The position numbers were made by a program, and so were the translations under genes. The notes under the pieces are model-generated. The model was given only the letters and a program-made list of their open reading frames with translations. It did no database searches and was not told the DNA's origin. This document shows, piece after piece, positions 16,289 through 22,590 of a stretch of 22,590 nucleotides of DNA. This DNA comes from Rikenella microfusus (GTDB lineage: Bacteria; Bacteroidota; Bacteroidia; Bacteroidales; SZUA-534): NCBI GenBank assembly GCA_020719105.1, contig DYQV01000005.1, positions 1 to 22,590 of the forward strand. The letters are read 5' to 3'. Position 1 is the first letter of the stretch, and each line of letters starts with the position of its first letter.

Positions 16289-18283
16289 ATGATAATCCGA
16301 AAAAATGTTTTAGTTCTGTTGATTGCTTATATTTTTGCAAATCAATTCAATAATACGGTTGTTGCACAAAACCCAACCGCTAAAAACGGGTTCATCGATT
16401 TAACCCAAACAAACTGGCAAAACAATGTAATAAAGCTATCTGGCGAATGGGATTTTTATTGGAATGAATTTTTATTGCCGGTTAATCGCAGCGATTCTCT
16501 GCCTGTAAAAAACCATTATATTTCGGTTTTGCCTTCATCATGGACCAAGGTTTTATTAAGCAATAATTTAAATTGCCCCACCCAAGGATATGGAACCTAC
16601 AGGCTCCGCATAAAAGTTCCTAACCGGGACCAAGTTTACGGTTTGAAACTTCAAAGTGTTTTTACAGCCTATAAGGTTTTCATTAATAACAAATTGGTTA
16701 TTTGCTTAGGTCAAACCGGAAAAAGCAAAACTGAAAGCCATCCAAAATTTTTGACACAGGAAATTCCCATTCCGGTAGTACAGAATGGAACTGAAAAATA
16801 TCAATGGATCGACTTAGTGATGCAGGTATCGAACTTTCACCACCGGCGTGCCGGTGCCCAGCAGCCTATACTGTTTGGTTCCATGGACGAGATTATCAAC
16901 AACACTTCGAATTCCATCATACTAAACTCACTGCTTATTGGAATCATTTTAATCATCGGGTTGAACCATTTGCTGATGTATTTTCTGCGCAGAACCGACC
17001 TGTCAAATCTGATATTTGGAATACTCAGTGTAGTGATGATACTCCGGAATTTATCAACCGGCGAACGTGTTTTGATGCACTTGTTCCCAAATATTAGCTG
17101 GGAAATGCTGGTACGGCTCGATAATTTCTCTGGATTTGCCACCATTTCGCTCTTTGCATTTTATTTCTATTTCCTATTCAAAAGCGAGTTTCCCAAAACC
17201 ATGTTTTATTTGATTACCGGTATTGGAGTTATTATAACCTTGTTGGTATTCACTACCAAAGCATATTTTTACGGTCAATTCCGCACCCTTTTTGAACTCT
17301 ATATATTATTTGGCGGTTTGTATCTCACTTTTGGGGTTTTACTTCGTGCAGCCTTTAAAAAGCGTTCCGGAGGATTACTTACCTTTTTAGGCATGTTTGT
17401 TTTGTATGCCACTGCCATAAACGATGTATTAAGCAGTATGGGTTTGATTCATACCCTCGATGTGGCTCCTTACGGAATTGCCTTTTTTATGGTTCTGGAA
17501 TCATACTTGCTGACACGGCAATCGGCATTTGCGCTGAAAAACAACGAGCAATTGAGCGATGAACTCCGTTTTGAAAAAATGAACCTTGAAAAACATATTG
17601 AAGAACGGACTGCCGAACTTTCAAAACAAGCCTCAGAATTGGAAGAATATAGACAGGTCCAGGAAAAACAAAATTGGATAAACGAAAGTTTGAATGCCAT
17701 TTCGGATGTAATGCATCAAAACAAAGAAAACCTTTCCATTCTTGCCGATCAATTATTGGCAACCCTTATAAAAAGGGTAAATGGAAACTTAGGTGCTCTT
17801 TATTTCCTAGTTGGTACTGGAACTGAATCGAAACTTAAAATGATTGCCAATTACGGATTGAGTGGTGAATCAATGATAGAAGAGTTGGATGTAAATGAAG
17901 GGTTGCCGGGTAAATGCTTTAGTTCAGAAAAAGAGTTGGTTGTTGAAGAAGTTCCTGAAAAATATTTTTTGGTTTCATCGGGATTGGGTAATTCAAAACC
18001 GGCTCAATTACTGCTTATGCCACTAATTAATGACGAGAAGGTTATTGGAGTGTTCGAAATTGCTTCTTTCAAATTCATACAAACCTGGCAAATGGAATTC
18101 CTTAGAAAAGCCTTGGTAAGCATTGCCGGACAATTGAATATTGTTAAAATAAATACAGATACTAAGATGCTTCTGGAAAGCTATAAAACTTACGAAATTG
18201 AATTGCGCCAAAAGGAGCACGAATTTAAAGAGCTACAAATAGAACTGGCCACTCTTCGCGAAAAAACAGAGCAAGTGAATTAA
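16289..18283 (+). CDS. 7TMR-DISM receptor with coiled coil and GAF domain
   Basis: A 664-residue membrane signalling protein. A signal peptide (about 1-27, VVAQ) is followed by an extracytoplasmic jelly-roll domain (about 30-195; GEWDFYWNEF, YGTYRLRIKV), typical of ligand-binding domains in 7TMR-DISM proteins. Seven hydrophobic segments span about 203-410. A coiled coil (about 413-465) and a GAF-like domain (about 475-620) follow, then a second coiled coil to the end. No histidine kinase, cyclase, GGDEF or phosphatase motif is present, so it may signal through a partner bound to the coiled coil. The frame extends to a TTG at 16280, but the ATG at 16289 gives a normal signal peptide. It stands alone after the msrA terminator. 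Ligand unknown; sugar binding is a family-based inference. Confidence 0.82.
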   Translation: MIIRKNVLVLLIAYIFANQFNNTVVAQNPTAKNGFIDLTQTNWQNNVIKLSGEWDFYWNEFLLPVNRSDSLPVKNHYISVLPSSWTKVLLSNNLNCPTQGYGTYRLRIKVPNRDQVYGLKLQSVFTAYKVFINNKLVICLGQTGKSKTESHPKFLTQEIPIPVVQNGTEKYQWIDLVMQVSNFHHRRAGAQQPILFGSMDEIINNTSNSIILNSLLIGIILIIGLNHLLMYFLRRTDLSNLIFGILSVVMILRNLSTGERVLMHLFPNISWEMLVRLDNFSGFATISLFAFYFYFLFKSEFPKTMFYLITGIGVIITLLVFTTKAYFYGQFRTLFELYILFGGLYLTFGVLLRAAFKKRSGGLLTFLGMFVLYATAINDVLSSMGLIHTLDVAPYGIAFFMVLESYLLTRQSAFALKNNEQLSDELRFEKMNLEKHIEERTAELSKQASELEEYRQVQEKQNWINESLNAISDVMHQNKENLSILADQLLATLIKRVNGNLGALYFLVGTGTESKLKMIANYGLSGESMIEELDVNEGLPGKCFSSEKELVVEEVPEKYFLVSSGLGNSKPAQLLLMPLINDEKVIGVFEIASFKFIQTWQMEFLRKALVSIAGQLNIVKINTDTKMLLESYKTYEIELRQKEHEFKELQIELATLREKTEQVN

Positions 18284-18364
18284 TCTCTAAACAGTTATCG
18301 GGGATAGGGGAATTGAAAACCGGAAAATTGGACAAATCAAAAAATTCATTCTAATTGAGAACTT

Positions 18365-18396
18365 CATTCCATCTTCCCATCATTCCATCTTCCCAT
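18365..18396. repeat. 16-base tandem repeat, two perfect copies
   Basis: CATTCCATCTTCCCAT occurs twice head to tail (18365-18380 and 18381-18396), and a decayed third partial copy follows to about 18408. It sits in the 130-base gap between two convergent genes. Pyrimidine-rich repeats of this kind suggest slippage or a dispersed intergenic repeat. Function unknown. Confidence 0.7.
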
Positions 18397-18413
18397 CTTT
18401 CCACTCTTTTAAC

Positions 18414-19247
18414 CTATTCCCAACCCAACGAAACCAAAACCGGGAAATGGTCCGATGGGTAATGGCATTGGTAGGAATCGGTTAAAACGGCATATTTCAA
18501 TACCTTAAAGCCTTTGGGTGATGTAAAAATGTAATCGATGCGTTCACTGGCAGGTTCGTGAAATTTGAATCCATTAAAAGTTCCGTTACTACCATAAACC
18601 AAAATGCTTGCTTCGCGGCTATTTATAAATTCTTGGCTTACCAATTGAATGGGTTCACTATCAAGGGTGGCATTAAAATCGCCCATTAAAACTACCGGAA
18701 AATTATCGTTGTTTAACTCCTTGATTCTCTGAATAACCAGCTTCACTCCATTAATTCGCGCTTCCTGTCCCATGTGGTCGAGGTGTAAATTAAAAACCCA
18801 GAGTTTTCTACCCGATTCCTTATCTTTAAAAAGGGCATAAGTGCAAATTCTATGATAAGCAGCATCCCATCCAAGACTGATTGCATCAGGAGTTTCTGAC
18901 AGCCAAAAAGTTGCCTGCTCGATAACGTTAAAGCGATTCGACTTGTAAAAAATAGCGCTGTACTCTCCATTAGTTCCTCCATTACGACCAACCCCTACAA
19001 AACTATAAGCACTCAATGAACTATCAATATAAACCATTTGGGAGGGCACTGCTTCCTGAACCCCAAAAAAATCCGGTTCATAAAAAGCTAACAATCCACA
19101 CACCTTATCTTTCCGATTACTCCAAGCATCTTCGCCATCACTCGCCAAATCGAGCCTGATATTATAGGTGATTGCGGTTAAATTCTGCCCAACAAGCTGG
19201 CCGATGCAAAAAAACAAAAGGAGTGCGGGAATTAAAACTTTCTTCAT
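18414..19247 (-). CDS. Secreted endonuclease/exonuclease/phosphatase family protein
   Basis: A 277-residue EEP-superfamily hydrolase. Motifs of the metal-dependent phosphodiesterase fold appear in order: TYNIR (27-31), Gln64-Glu65 (metal-binding Glu), NLHLDH (153-158), GDFNA (189-193), ERIDYIF, and PSDHFPV with Asp266-His267. A signal peptide (about 1-21, LLFFCIGQLVGQ) predicts export. The frame extends to a TTG at 19253, but the ATG at 19247 directly precedes the Lys-Lys of the signal and is preferred. Substrates in this superfamily range from DNA and phospholipids to inositol phosphates. The secreted form here fits a scavenging phosphodiesterase or phosphatase, but the substrate is not identifiable. 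It lies 74 bases after the toxin gene on the same strand. Confidence 0.9.
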   Translation of the reverse strand: MKKVLIPALLLFFCIGQLVGQNLTAITYNIRLDLASDGEDAWSNRKDKVCGLLAFYEPDFFGVQEAVPSQMVYIDSSLSAYSFVGVGRNGGTNGEYSAIFYKSNRFNVIEQATFWLSETPDAISLGWDAAYHRICTYALFKDKESGRKLWVFNLHLDHMGQEARINGVKLVIQRIKELNNDNFPVVLMGDFNATLDSEPIQLVSQEFINSREASILVYGSNGTFNGFKFHEPASERIDYIFTSPKGFKVLKYAVLTDSYQCHYPSDHFPVLVSLGWE

Positions 19248-19321
19248 TTCCAATACTATTAAATAAGTCGAACCTCCAAAAACCCTTGAAACAATTACGT
19301 TTGAGTGCGGGATACTTGGAG

Positions 19322-19624
19322 TTATTTATCTATAATTCTATTCTTTAAATCCATTTGTTCATGTAGAATCCTAGCAATTTCTATTTCGTTATCTTGAATC
19401 CTATGATAAAAAATGATATGACGACCCACTTTAAATCCCAACAAATTTTCCGTTACTTCTGAATAAATTTTACCTAAATCTGAGTTATCTGCAATTTCCT
19501 GGCAATTATCCAAAAGTATATGAAAATACTTGTCAGCTTGACTTTCAGACCATTTATCAAAGGTGTAATTCCATATCTGAGTTAAATCATCAACTGCCTT
19601 ATTGGTTAGTTTATACTTTGCCAT
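19322..19624 (-). CDS. ParE/RelE-family toxin
   Basis: A 100-residue toxin of a type II toxin-antitoxin module. The sequence follows the ParE pattern: YKLTNKAVDDLTQIWNYT near the N-terminus, then GFKVGRHIIFYHR and IEIARILHEQMD near the C-terminus. ParE toxins generally poison DNA gyrase, while RelE relatives cut mRNA. The ILHEQMD ending and the ParD-like partner favour ParE, but the target is inferred. The gene starts inside the end of the antitoxin gene (14-base overlap, 19611-19624), the standard antitoxin-first arrangement allowing translational coupling. Length is normal (about 95-105). Confidence 0.9.
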   Translation of the reverse strand: MAKYKLTNKAVDDLTQIWNYTFDKWSESQADKYFHILLDNCQEIADNSDLGKIYSEVTENLLGFKVGRHIIFYHRIQDNEIEIARILHEQMDLKNRIIDK

Positions 19625-19868
19625 TCAAGTTCTTCGTAGCTTTTAATTTTTCCAAATGCGTCTTTGGTTCAAAATTATAAGCGATTCCGCTTTCTATCCC
19701 TTCTTGAATAGCTTCTCTTAAAGCAATCAGCTTGCTTTCTTCTTCTTCCAGAAGCCTTAACCCTGCTCTGATTACTTCACTTGCATTTTTATATCGTCCT
19801 GCCGATATTCGACCTTGAATAAAAGTGTCAAAATAGTTTCCTATTGATATTGAAGTATTTCTATCCAT
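19611..19868 (-). CDS. ParD-family antitoxin
   Basis: An 85-residue ParD-like ribbon-helix-helix antitoxin. The N-terminal SISIGNYFDTFIQGRISAGR and ASEVIRAGLRLLEEEE segments match the CC2985/ParD DNA-binding fold. The C-terminal tail (about 50-85) would wrap and neutralise the toxin. The frame continues upstream to 19916, but the added MILYQKLVTLGEKFLI does not resemble the family, and the -7 element and dyad lie within that stretch. The ATG at 19868 is therefore chosen. A perfect dyad just upstream is a plausible autoregulatory operator. Confidence 0.88.
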   Translation of the reverse strand: MDRNTSISIGNYFDTFIQGRISAGRYKNASEVIRAGLRLLEEEESKLIALREAIQEGIESGIAYNFEPKTHLEKLKATKNLNGKV

Positions 19869-19886
19869 AATTAAAAATTTTTCACC

Positions 19887-19894
19887 CAAAGTTA
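19887..19894 (-). promoter_or_regulatory. Possible -7 element of the parDE operon
   Basis: The minus strand reads TAACTTTG, an exact TAnnTTTG match, 18 bases before the antitoxin ATG at 19868. No well-placed TTG is visible upstream. It supports the shorter antitoxin start. Confidence 0.4.
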
Positions 19895-19907
19895 CCAATT
19901 TTTGGTA
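19893..19907. promoter_or_regulatory. Candidate ParD operator dyad
   Basis: A perfect inverted repeat TACCAA-TTT-TTGGTA sits immediately upstream of, and overlapping by two bases, the putative -7 element of the toxin-antitoxin operon. Ribbon-helix-helix antitoxins repress their own promoters by binding such short dyads. The position is as expected; binding is inferred. Confidence 0.45.
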
Positions 19908-19973
19908 TAAAATCATTAGGGATAGGAGTTTTTTTTAATCCCACATAACGGAATAATATAAGCATCAGTATTA

Positions 19974-20161
19974 ACCGACTAATATTAATATTTGATATGA
20001 GATTCTTTGCTACACTTCGTTACGCTCAGAATGACAGTGGTTTAGTATTTTAGGAGGGGGTAAGCGGCGGCTTCGCCGCCGCTTACCCCCTCCTTCCTTG
20101 TTACATACTGCAAAGACAGTCATTCTGAGCGATAGCGAAGAATCTCATATTTTTTGTCGGT
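19974..20161. repeat. Nested palindromic repeat element (MITE- or REP-like)
   Basis: The stretch 19869-20212 carries no gene but holds a large inverted repeat. The outermost match is ACCGAC (19974-19979) with GTCGGT (20156-20161). The main arms run 19995-20035 and 20119-20150, pairing 13 bases (19995-20007 with 20138-20150) and another 13 (20023-20035 with 20119-20131). The left arm carries about nine extra bases at 20013-20022. A central hairpin lies at 20052-20094. The arm sequence (GAGATTCTTCGCTATCGCTC, then AGAATGAC) is of a type I recall as widespread in Bacteroidota intergenic regions. No transposase is present. It separates the outer-membrane protein gene from the toxin-antitoxin operon. 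Confidence 0.75.
20052..20094. repeat. Perfect 20-base GC-rich hairpin at the core of the repeat element
   Basis: Bases 20052-20071 pair perfectly with 20075-20094 around the three-base loop TTC. The stem is far richer in GC than the surroundings (GGGGG, GCGGCGGC). It lacks a clean T-run on either side, so terminator action is possible but not typical. Confidence 0.85.
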
Positions 20162-20212
20162 CACTAATGATAAGCAATAGTGAAAATTGAGTAGAAAAAA
20201 AATTGACTGGTA

Positions 20213-20923
20213 TTATTGAAACCACAAACCAAATTTTACTGAAAAACGGTCGAAATACATATCTTGATCCACTTCAGTGTACCACCAATTGTTATAAACA
20301 TAATGAAGCTCGGCATACCGGTATCCAGTTGCTACAAAAAGTCGGGTGCGGCTGATTGAAGTAAAAATTACCCCAATTTCTGGATTTACAAAGGATCCCC
20401 CATTGTGTTCCTTTATTTGATTGTATGGATCCAACGGCTCTTCCAACGAATACAGGTAACCACCGGAACACCCAACAAAGAATTCCGTATTTTTAGCAAT
20501 GGGGGTAATCCATTTTAACGAAAACCCAAGGGGCATAACCGCCTCATTTAAAAACTCTAACCCAACCAATCCCCCAAAGCTAACTGACTTAACTCTAATT
20601 TGATGTTCCATCATAAGGCTCAATGGAGTTTGTTTATCATTTTTTGAGGAACCTATCAAGCACCCACCTGAAAACGAAAAAGCATAAGTTGCTTCTTTAC
20701 CTGCCAACCCATTGTTATAACTAATTTTCTCTACTTCCTGAGCCGAAAAGGCAAAAACACTTCCACCCTCTATTTTAATTTTTAATCCTACTGAATTATT
20801 TTCCACAAGGGTTCCTTTTATTATACTTCCACTTTTCAGATAAACTGTTCCTGTCGAATCTTGGCCTAATAGAACACCACACCATAAAAGTGAAAACAGG
20901 AACAACATTAATTTTTTTTTCAT
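20213..20923 (-). CDS. Putative outer-membrane beta-barrel protein
   Basis: A 236-residue exported protein of unknown function. A signal peptide (about 1-20, CGVLLGQ) leads into a short beta domain (about 22-70) with the pattern VYLKSGSIIKGTLVENNSVG and an AQEVEKI ending. Such segments are common at the N-terminus of Bacteroidota membrane proteins. The remainder has alternating hydrophobic strands rich in Gly, Tyr and Phe and ends KFGLWFQ, resembling a barrel ending in an aromatic residue. No lipobox and no enzymatic motif. It is divergent from the LVIVD lipoprotein gene, with 162 bases between, and followed by the palindromic repeat element. The barrel assignment is by pattern only. Confidence 0.65.
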   Translation of the reverse strand: MKKKLMLFLFSLLWCGVLLGQDSTGTVYLKSGSIIKGTLVENNSVGLKIKIEGGSVFAFSAQEVEKISYNNGLAGKEATYAFSFSGGCLIGSSKNDKQTPLSLMMEHQIRVKSVSFGGLVGLEFLNEAVMPLGFSLKWITPIAKNTEFFVGCSGGYLYSLEEPLDPYNQIKEHNGGSFVNPEIGVIFTSISRTRLFVATGYRYAELHYVYNNWWYTEVDQDMYFDRFSVKFGLWFQ

Positions 20924-21085
20924 TGGTCAAATTTTTTATTGCGAATATAGCTAATGATGCCAACTTCATCAAATGGTTGCTTAAATTTATAAAATATGCT
21001 AATTTGGCGCAACCAAATTTAGGTTGGTATCATCTGCAAATCACCAAGCCTTATAAAATAACGTACTAACTTAAAAATTTGTAAA

Positions 21086-22366
21086 ATGAAAACTAACCGG
21101 ATTACACTTTATTTAACAGGGTTTGCGATGATAGCAATAATGGCTTCTTGTCAGGATACTATCACCGAAACTTACAAAGTAAACACTCCAGTGTATCTTT
21201 CGTACACTGATCTTCGCTCTTCCTTTAAATCGGCCGATGCACAGGAAATAATTCAATCGGGTAAAATTTATTTTAAAGACAGTTTTATTTATGTGAACGA
21301 ATTCCAAAAAGGGATTCACATTGTTAATAACTCTGATCCTTCGAACCCCATCAATCTAAAATTTATTGAGATACCCGGAAATGTGGATTTAGCCATAAAA
21401 GGTTCCATTCTTTATGCCGATAGCTATATTGACTTGCTTTCCATCGACATCAGCGATATAAACAACATTGTTGAAGTTGACAGAGATACCAACGTTTTTC
21501 CATATATAATTCCTGAATATGAATCAGGAATTGTGGAATCCATTGACCAAAACCAAGGCGTAATTGTTGGCTACACAATAACTGAACGTACCGTTGAAGT
21601 TAAAGATCAAGGAAATAATTACAATAAATTCTGGTACCGGGGTGGTATTGATTTTATGGCCGATGTTTCGAATGGAACTCCCGGTGGAGCTGAAAGTACC
21701 GGAACCGGAGGTTCCATGGCGAGATTCACACTCAATCAGAATTACCTGTATGTGGTTGATAATGCTTCGTTAAAATTGTTTAACATATCGCAAAGCACCA
21801 ATCCGAATTTTGAAAAAAACGTTGCCATCAGTTGGAATATTGAAACCATTTTCCCTTATCAAGACAAACTTTTTATAGGAACCAAAACAGGAATGTACAT
21901 CTATAGTGTTCAAAACCCCGCCAATCCGGAATTTATAAGCCAATTCAGTCATGCCAGCAGTTGCGACCCGGTAGTAGTAAGTGGAAATTATGCGTATGTC
22001 ACCCTTCGCGGTGGAAACTTGTGTGGTGCTATTGAAAGCCAGCTCAACGTAATTGATATCTCAACCATTGAAAACCCCCAAATGGTGGCATCGTACCCAA
22101 TGGTAGAGCCATACGGGTTAGGAATCGACGACTCGGTGTTGTTTGTTTGTGATGGAAGTGCCGGTTTAAAAATTTACAATGCAAAAAATCCGATGGACAT
22201 TGCTGCCAACCAATTAACGGCCTACCCCAACAACCATGCTTTTGATGTAATTCCGTTGGGTGACATTTTAGTAATGATTGGTGTGGATGGATTGTATCAA
22301 TACGACTATTCCGACTTGAGCAACATCTTTGAATTAAGTCATATCGATATTTACGGAAATAAATAA
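21086..22366 (+). CDS. LVIVD-repeat beta-propeller lipoprotein
   Basis: A 426-residue lipoprotein. The signal ends IMASC with Cys22 as the lipidation site, so it should be anchored in the envelope. The rest consists of repeated units resembling LVIVD repeats: KGIHIVNNSDPSNP, DLLSIDISDINN, SLKLFNISQSTNP, GMYIYSVQNPANPEF, QLNVIDISTIENPQMV, GLKIYNAKNPMD and GLYQYDYSDLSN. Each is preceded by a short YVxD- or LFV-type strand. Seven such units are compatible with a propeller fold. Function of such Bacteroidota lipoproteins is largely unknown; a surface binding role is plausible but unproven. A strong terminator follows 20 bases after the stop. Confidence 0.87.
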   Translation: MKTNRITLYLTGFAMIAIMASCQDTITETYKVNTPVYLSYTDLRSSFKSADAQEIIQSGKIYFKDSFIYVNEFQKGIHIVNNSDPSNPINLKFIEIPGNVDLAIKGSILYADSYIDLLSIDISDINNIVEVDRDTNVFPYIIPEYESGIVESIDQNQGVIVGYTITERTVEVKDQGNNYNKFWYRGGIDFMADVSNGTPGGAESTGTGGSMARFTLNQNYLYVVDNASLKLFNISQSTNPNFEKNVAISWNIETIFPYQDKLFIGTKTGMYIYSVQNPANPEFISQFSHASSCDPVVVSGNYAYVTLRGGNLCGAIESQLNVIDISTIENPQMVASYPMVEPYGLGIDDSVLFVCDGSAGLKIYNAKNPMDIAANQLTAYPNNHAFDVIPLGDILVMIGVDGLYQYDYSDLSNIFELSHIDIYGNK

Positions 22367-22386
22367 AATAAGAAGCAGATACAAAC

Positions 22387-22420
22387 AATAGCCTGGAATA
22401 GTTCCGGGCTATTTTTGTTT
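22387..22420 (+). terminator. Intrinsic terminator after the LVIVD lipoprotein gene
   Basis: A 12-base stem (22387-22398 with 22402-22413, one G-T wobble) closes the three-base loop TAG and is followed by TTTGTTT. The A-rich left flank and T-rich right flank may allow function in both directions. No gene is seen in the remaining 170 bases. Confidence 0.85.
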
Positions 22421-22546
22421 AATTATGCATCTAAAACATAAACCAATATGAGCAATATCAATCGATTGGCCAGTTAAGAAATCAAGTAAACCCTTACTTT
22501 TGATGCCGTTTGCTAAATGCTGAAATGAGAATCATTTTATTAACCC

Positions 22547-22566
22547 GGATTATTCATTAATAATCC
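22547..22566. repeat. Perfect 8-base inverted repeat near the right edge
   Basis: GGATTATT (22547-22554) pairs with AATAATCC (22559-22566) around the loop CATT. The stretch 22421-22590 otherwise shows no open reading frame of note. The repeat may belong to a dispersed element or an insertion-sequence end continuing outside the window, but nothing here decides that. Confidence 0.45.
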
Positions 22567-22590
22567 TGACGATTAAGCTACACCTCAATA

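Noticed and set aside
18365..18408. CRISPR-like array
   Set aside because: The repeats are directly adjacent with no spacers and there are no cas genes.
21010..21026. CAACC-N7-GGTTG dyad as an operator upstream of the LVIVD gene
   Set aside because: Only five-base arms, about 60 bases from the start, with no promoter element beside it.
22044..22388. Minus-strand open frame of 114 codons
   Set aside because: Antisense to the LVIVD gene, rich in Cys/His/Arg typical of shadow frames.

Overview
The window looks like chromosomal DNA of a member of the Bacteroidota. The evidence is a type IX secretion (T9SS) C-terminal sorting domain, promoter-like TAnnTTTG elements, a yicC-gmk-nadD cluster, a very large alpha-2-macroglobulin, a LVIVD-repeat lipoprotein, and moderate-to-low GC. 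A finer assignment (Bacteroidales or Marinilabiliales-like) would be a guess.

Layout. Positions 1-106 hold a minus-strand promoter and Shine-Dalgarno for a gene beyond the left edge. 107-6145 (minus) encodes a secreted thioester-containing alpha-2-macroglobulin. Divergent from it run yicC, gmk and nadD (6347-8590, plus), a housekeeping cluster for RNA turnover, GMP phosphorylation and NAD synthesis. A short inverted-repeat element sits between gmk and nadD. 8738-13320 (minus) is a compact three-gene defence-type block. It comprises a single-chain MmeI-like type IIL restriction-modification enzyme, an OLD-like AAA ATPase, and a DUF4276 TOPRIM-like protein whose start overlaps the ATPase stop. 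13422-15392 (minus) is a T9SS-exported protein with a predicted carbohydrate-binding and helical-toroid architecture. 15505-16158 (plus) is an exported MsrA, and 16289-18283 (plus) a 7TMR-DISM membrane receptor with a GAF domain but no enzymatic output. 18414-19247 (minus) is a secreted endonuclease/exonuclease/phosphatase-fold protein. 19322-19868 (minus) is a ParDE-type toxin-antitoxin pair, followed by a nested palindromic element (about 19974-20161). 20213-20923 (minus) is a putative outer-membrane protein. 21086-22366 (plus) is a LVIVD-repeat lipoprotein with a clear terminator.

How the genes fit together. The most system-like part is 8738-13320. The modification-restriction gene is followed after 39 bases by the ATPase, which is coupled through ATGA to the TOPRIM protein, so all three could be one transcript. 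The ATPase/TOPRIM pair resembles split OLD nucleases such as PARIS (AriA/AriB), but uses DUF4276 rather than DUF4435. Within the restriction enzyme, the target-recognition half is much AT-richer than the nuclease/methylase core and the C-terminus, which suggests the specificity segment was swapped. The second accessory stretch is the toxin-antitoxin pair with its adjoining palindromic repeat. The rest looks like ordinary envelope and housekeeping genes. I saw no tRNA, rRNA or CRISPR array and no complete insertion sequence.
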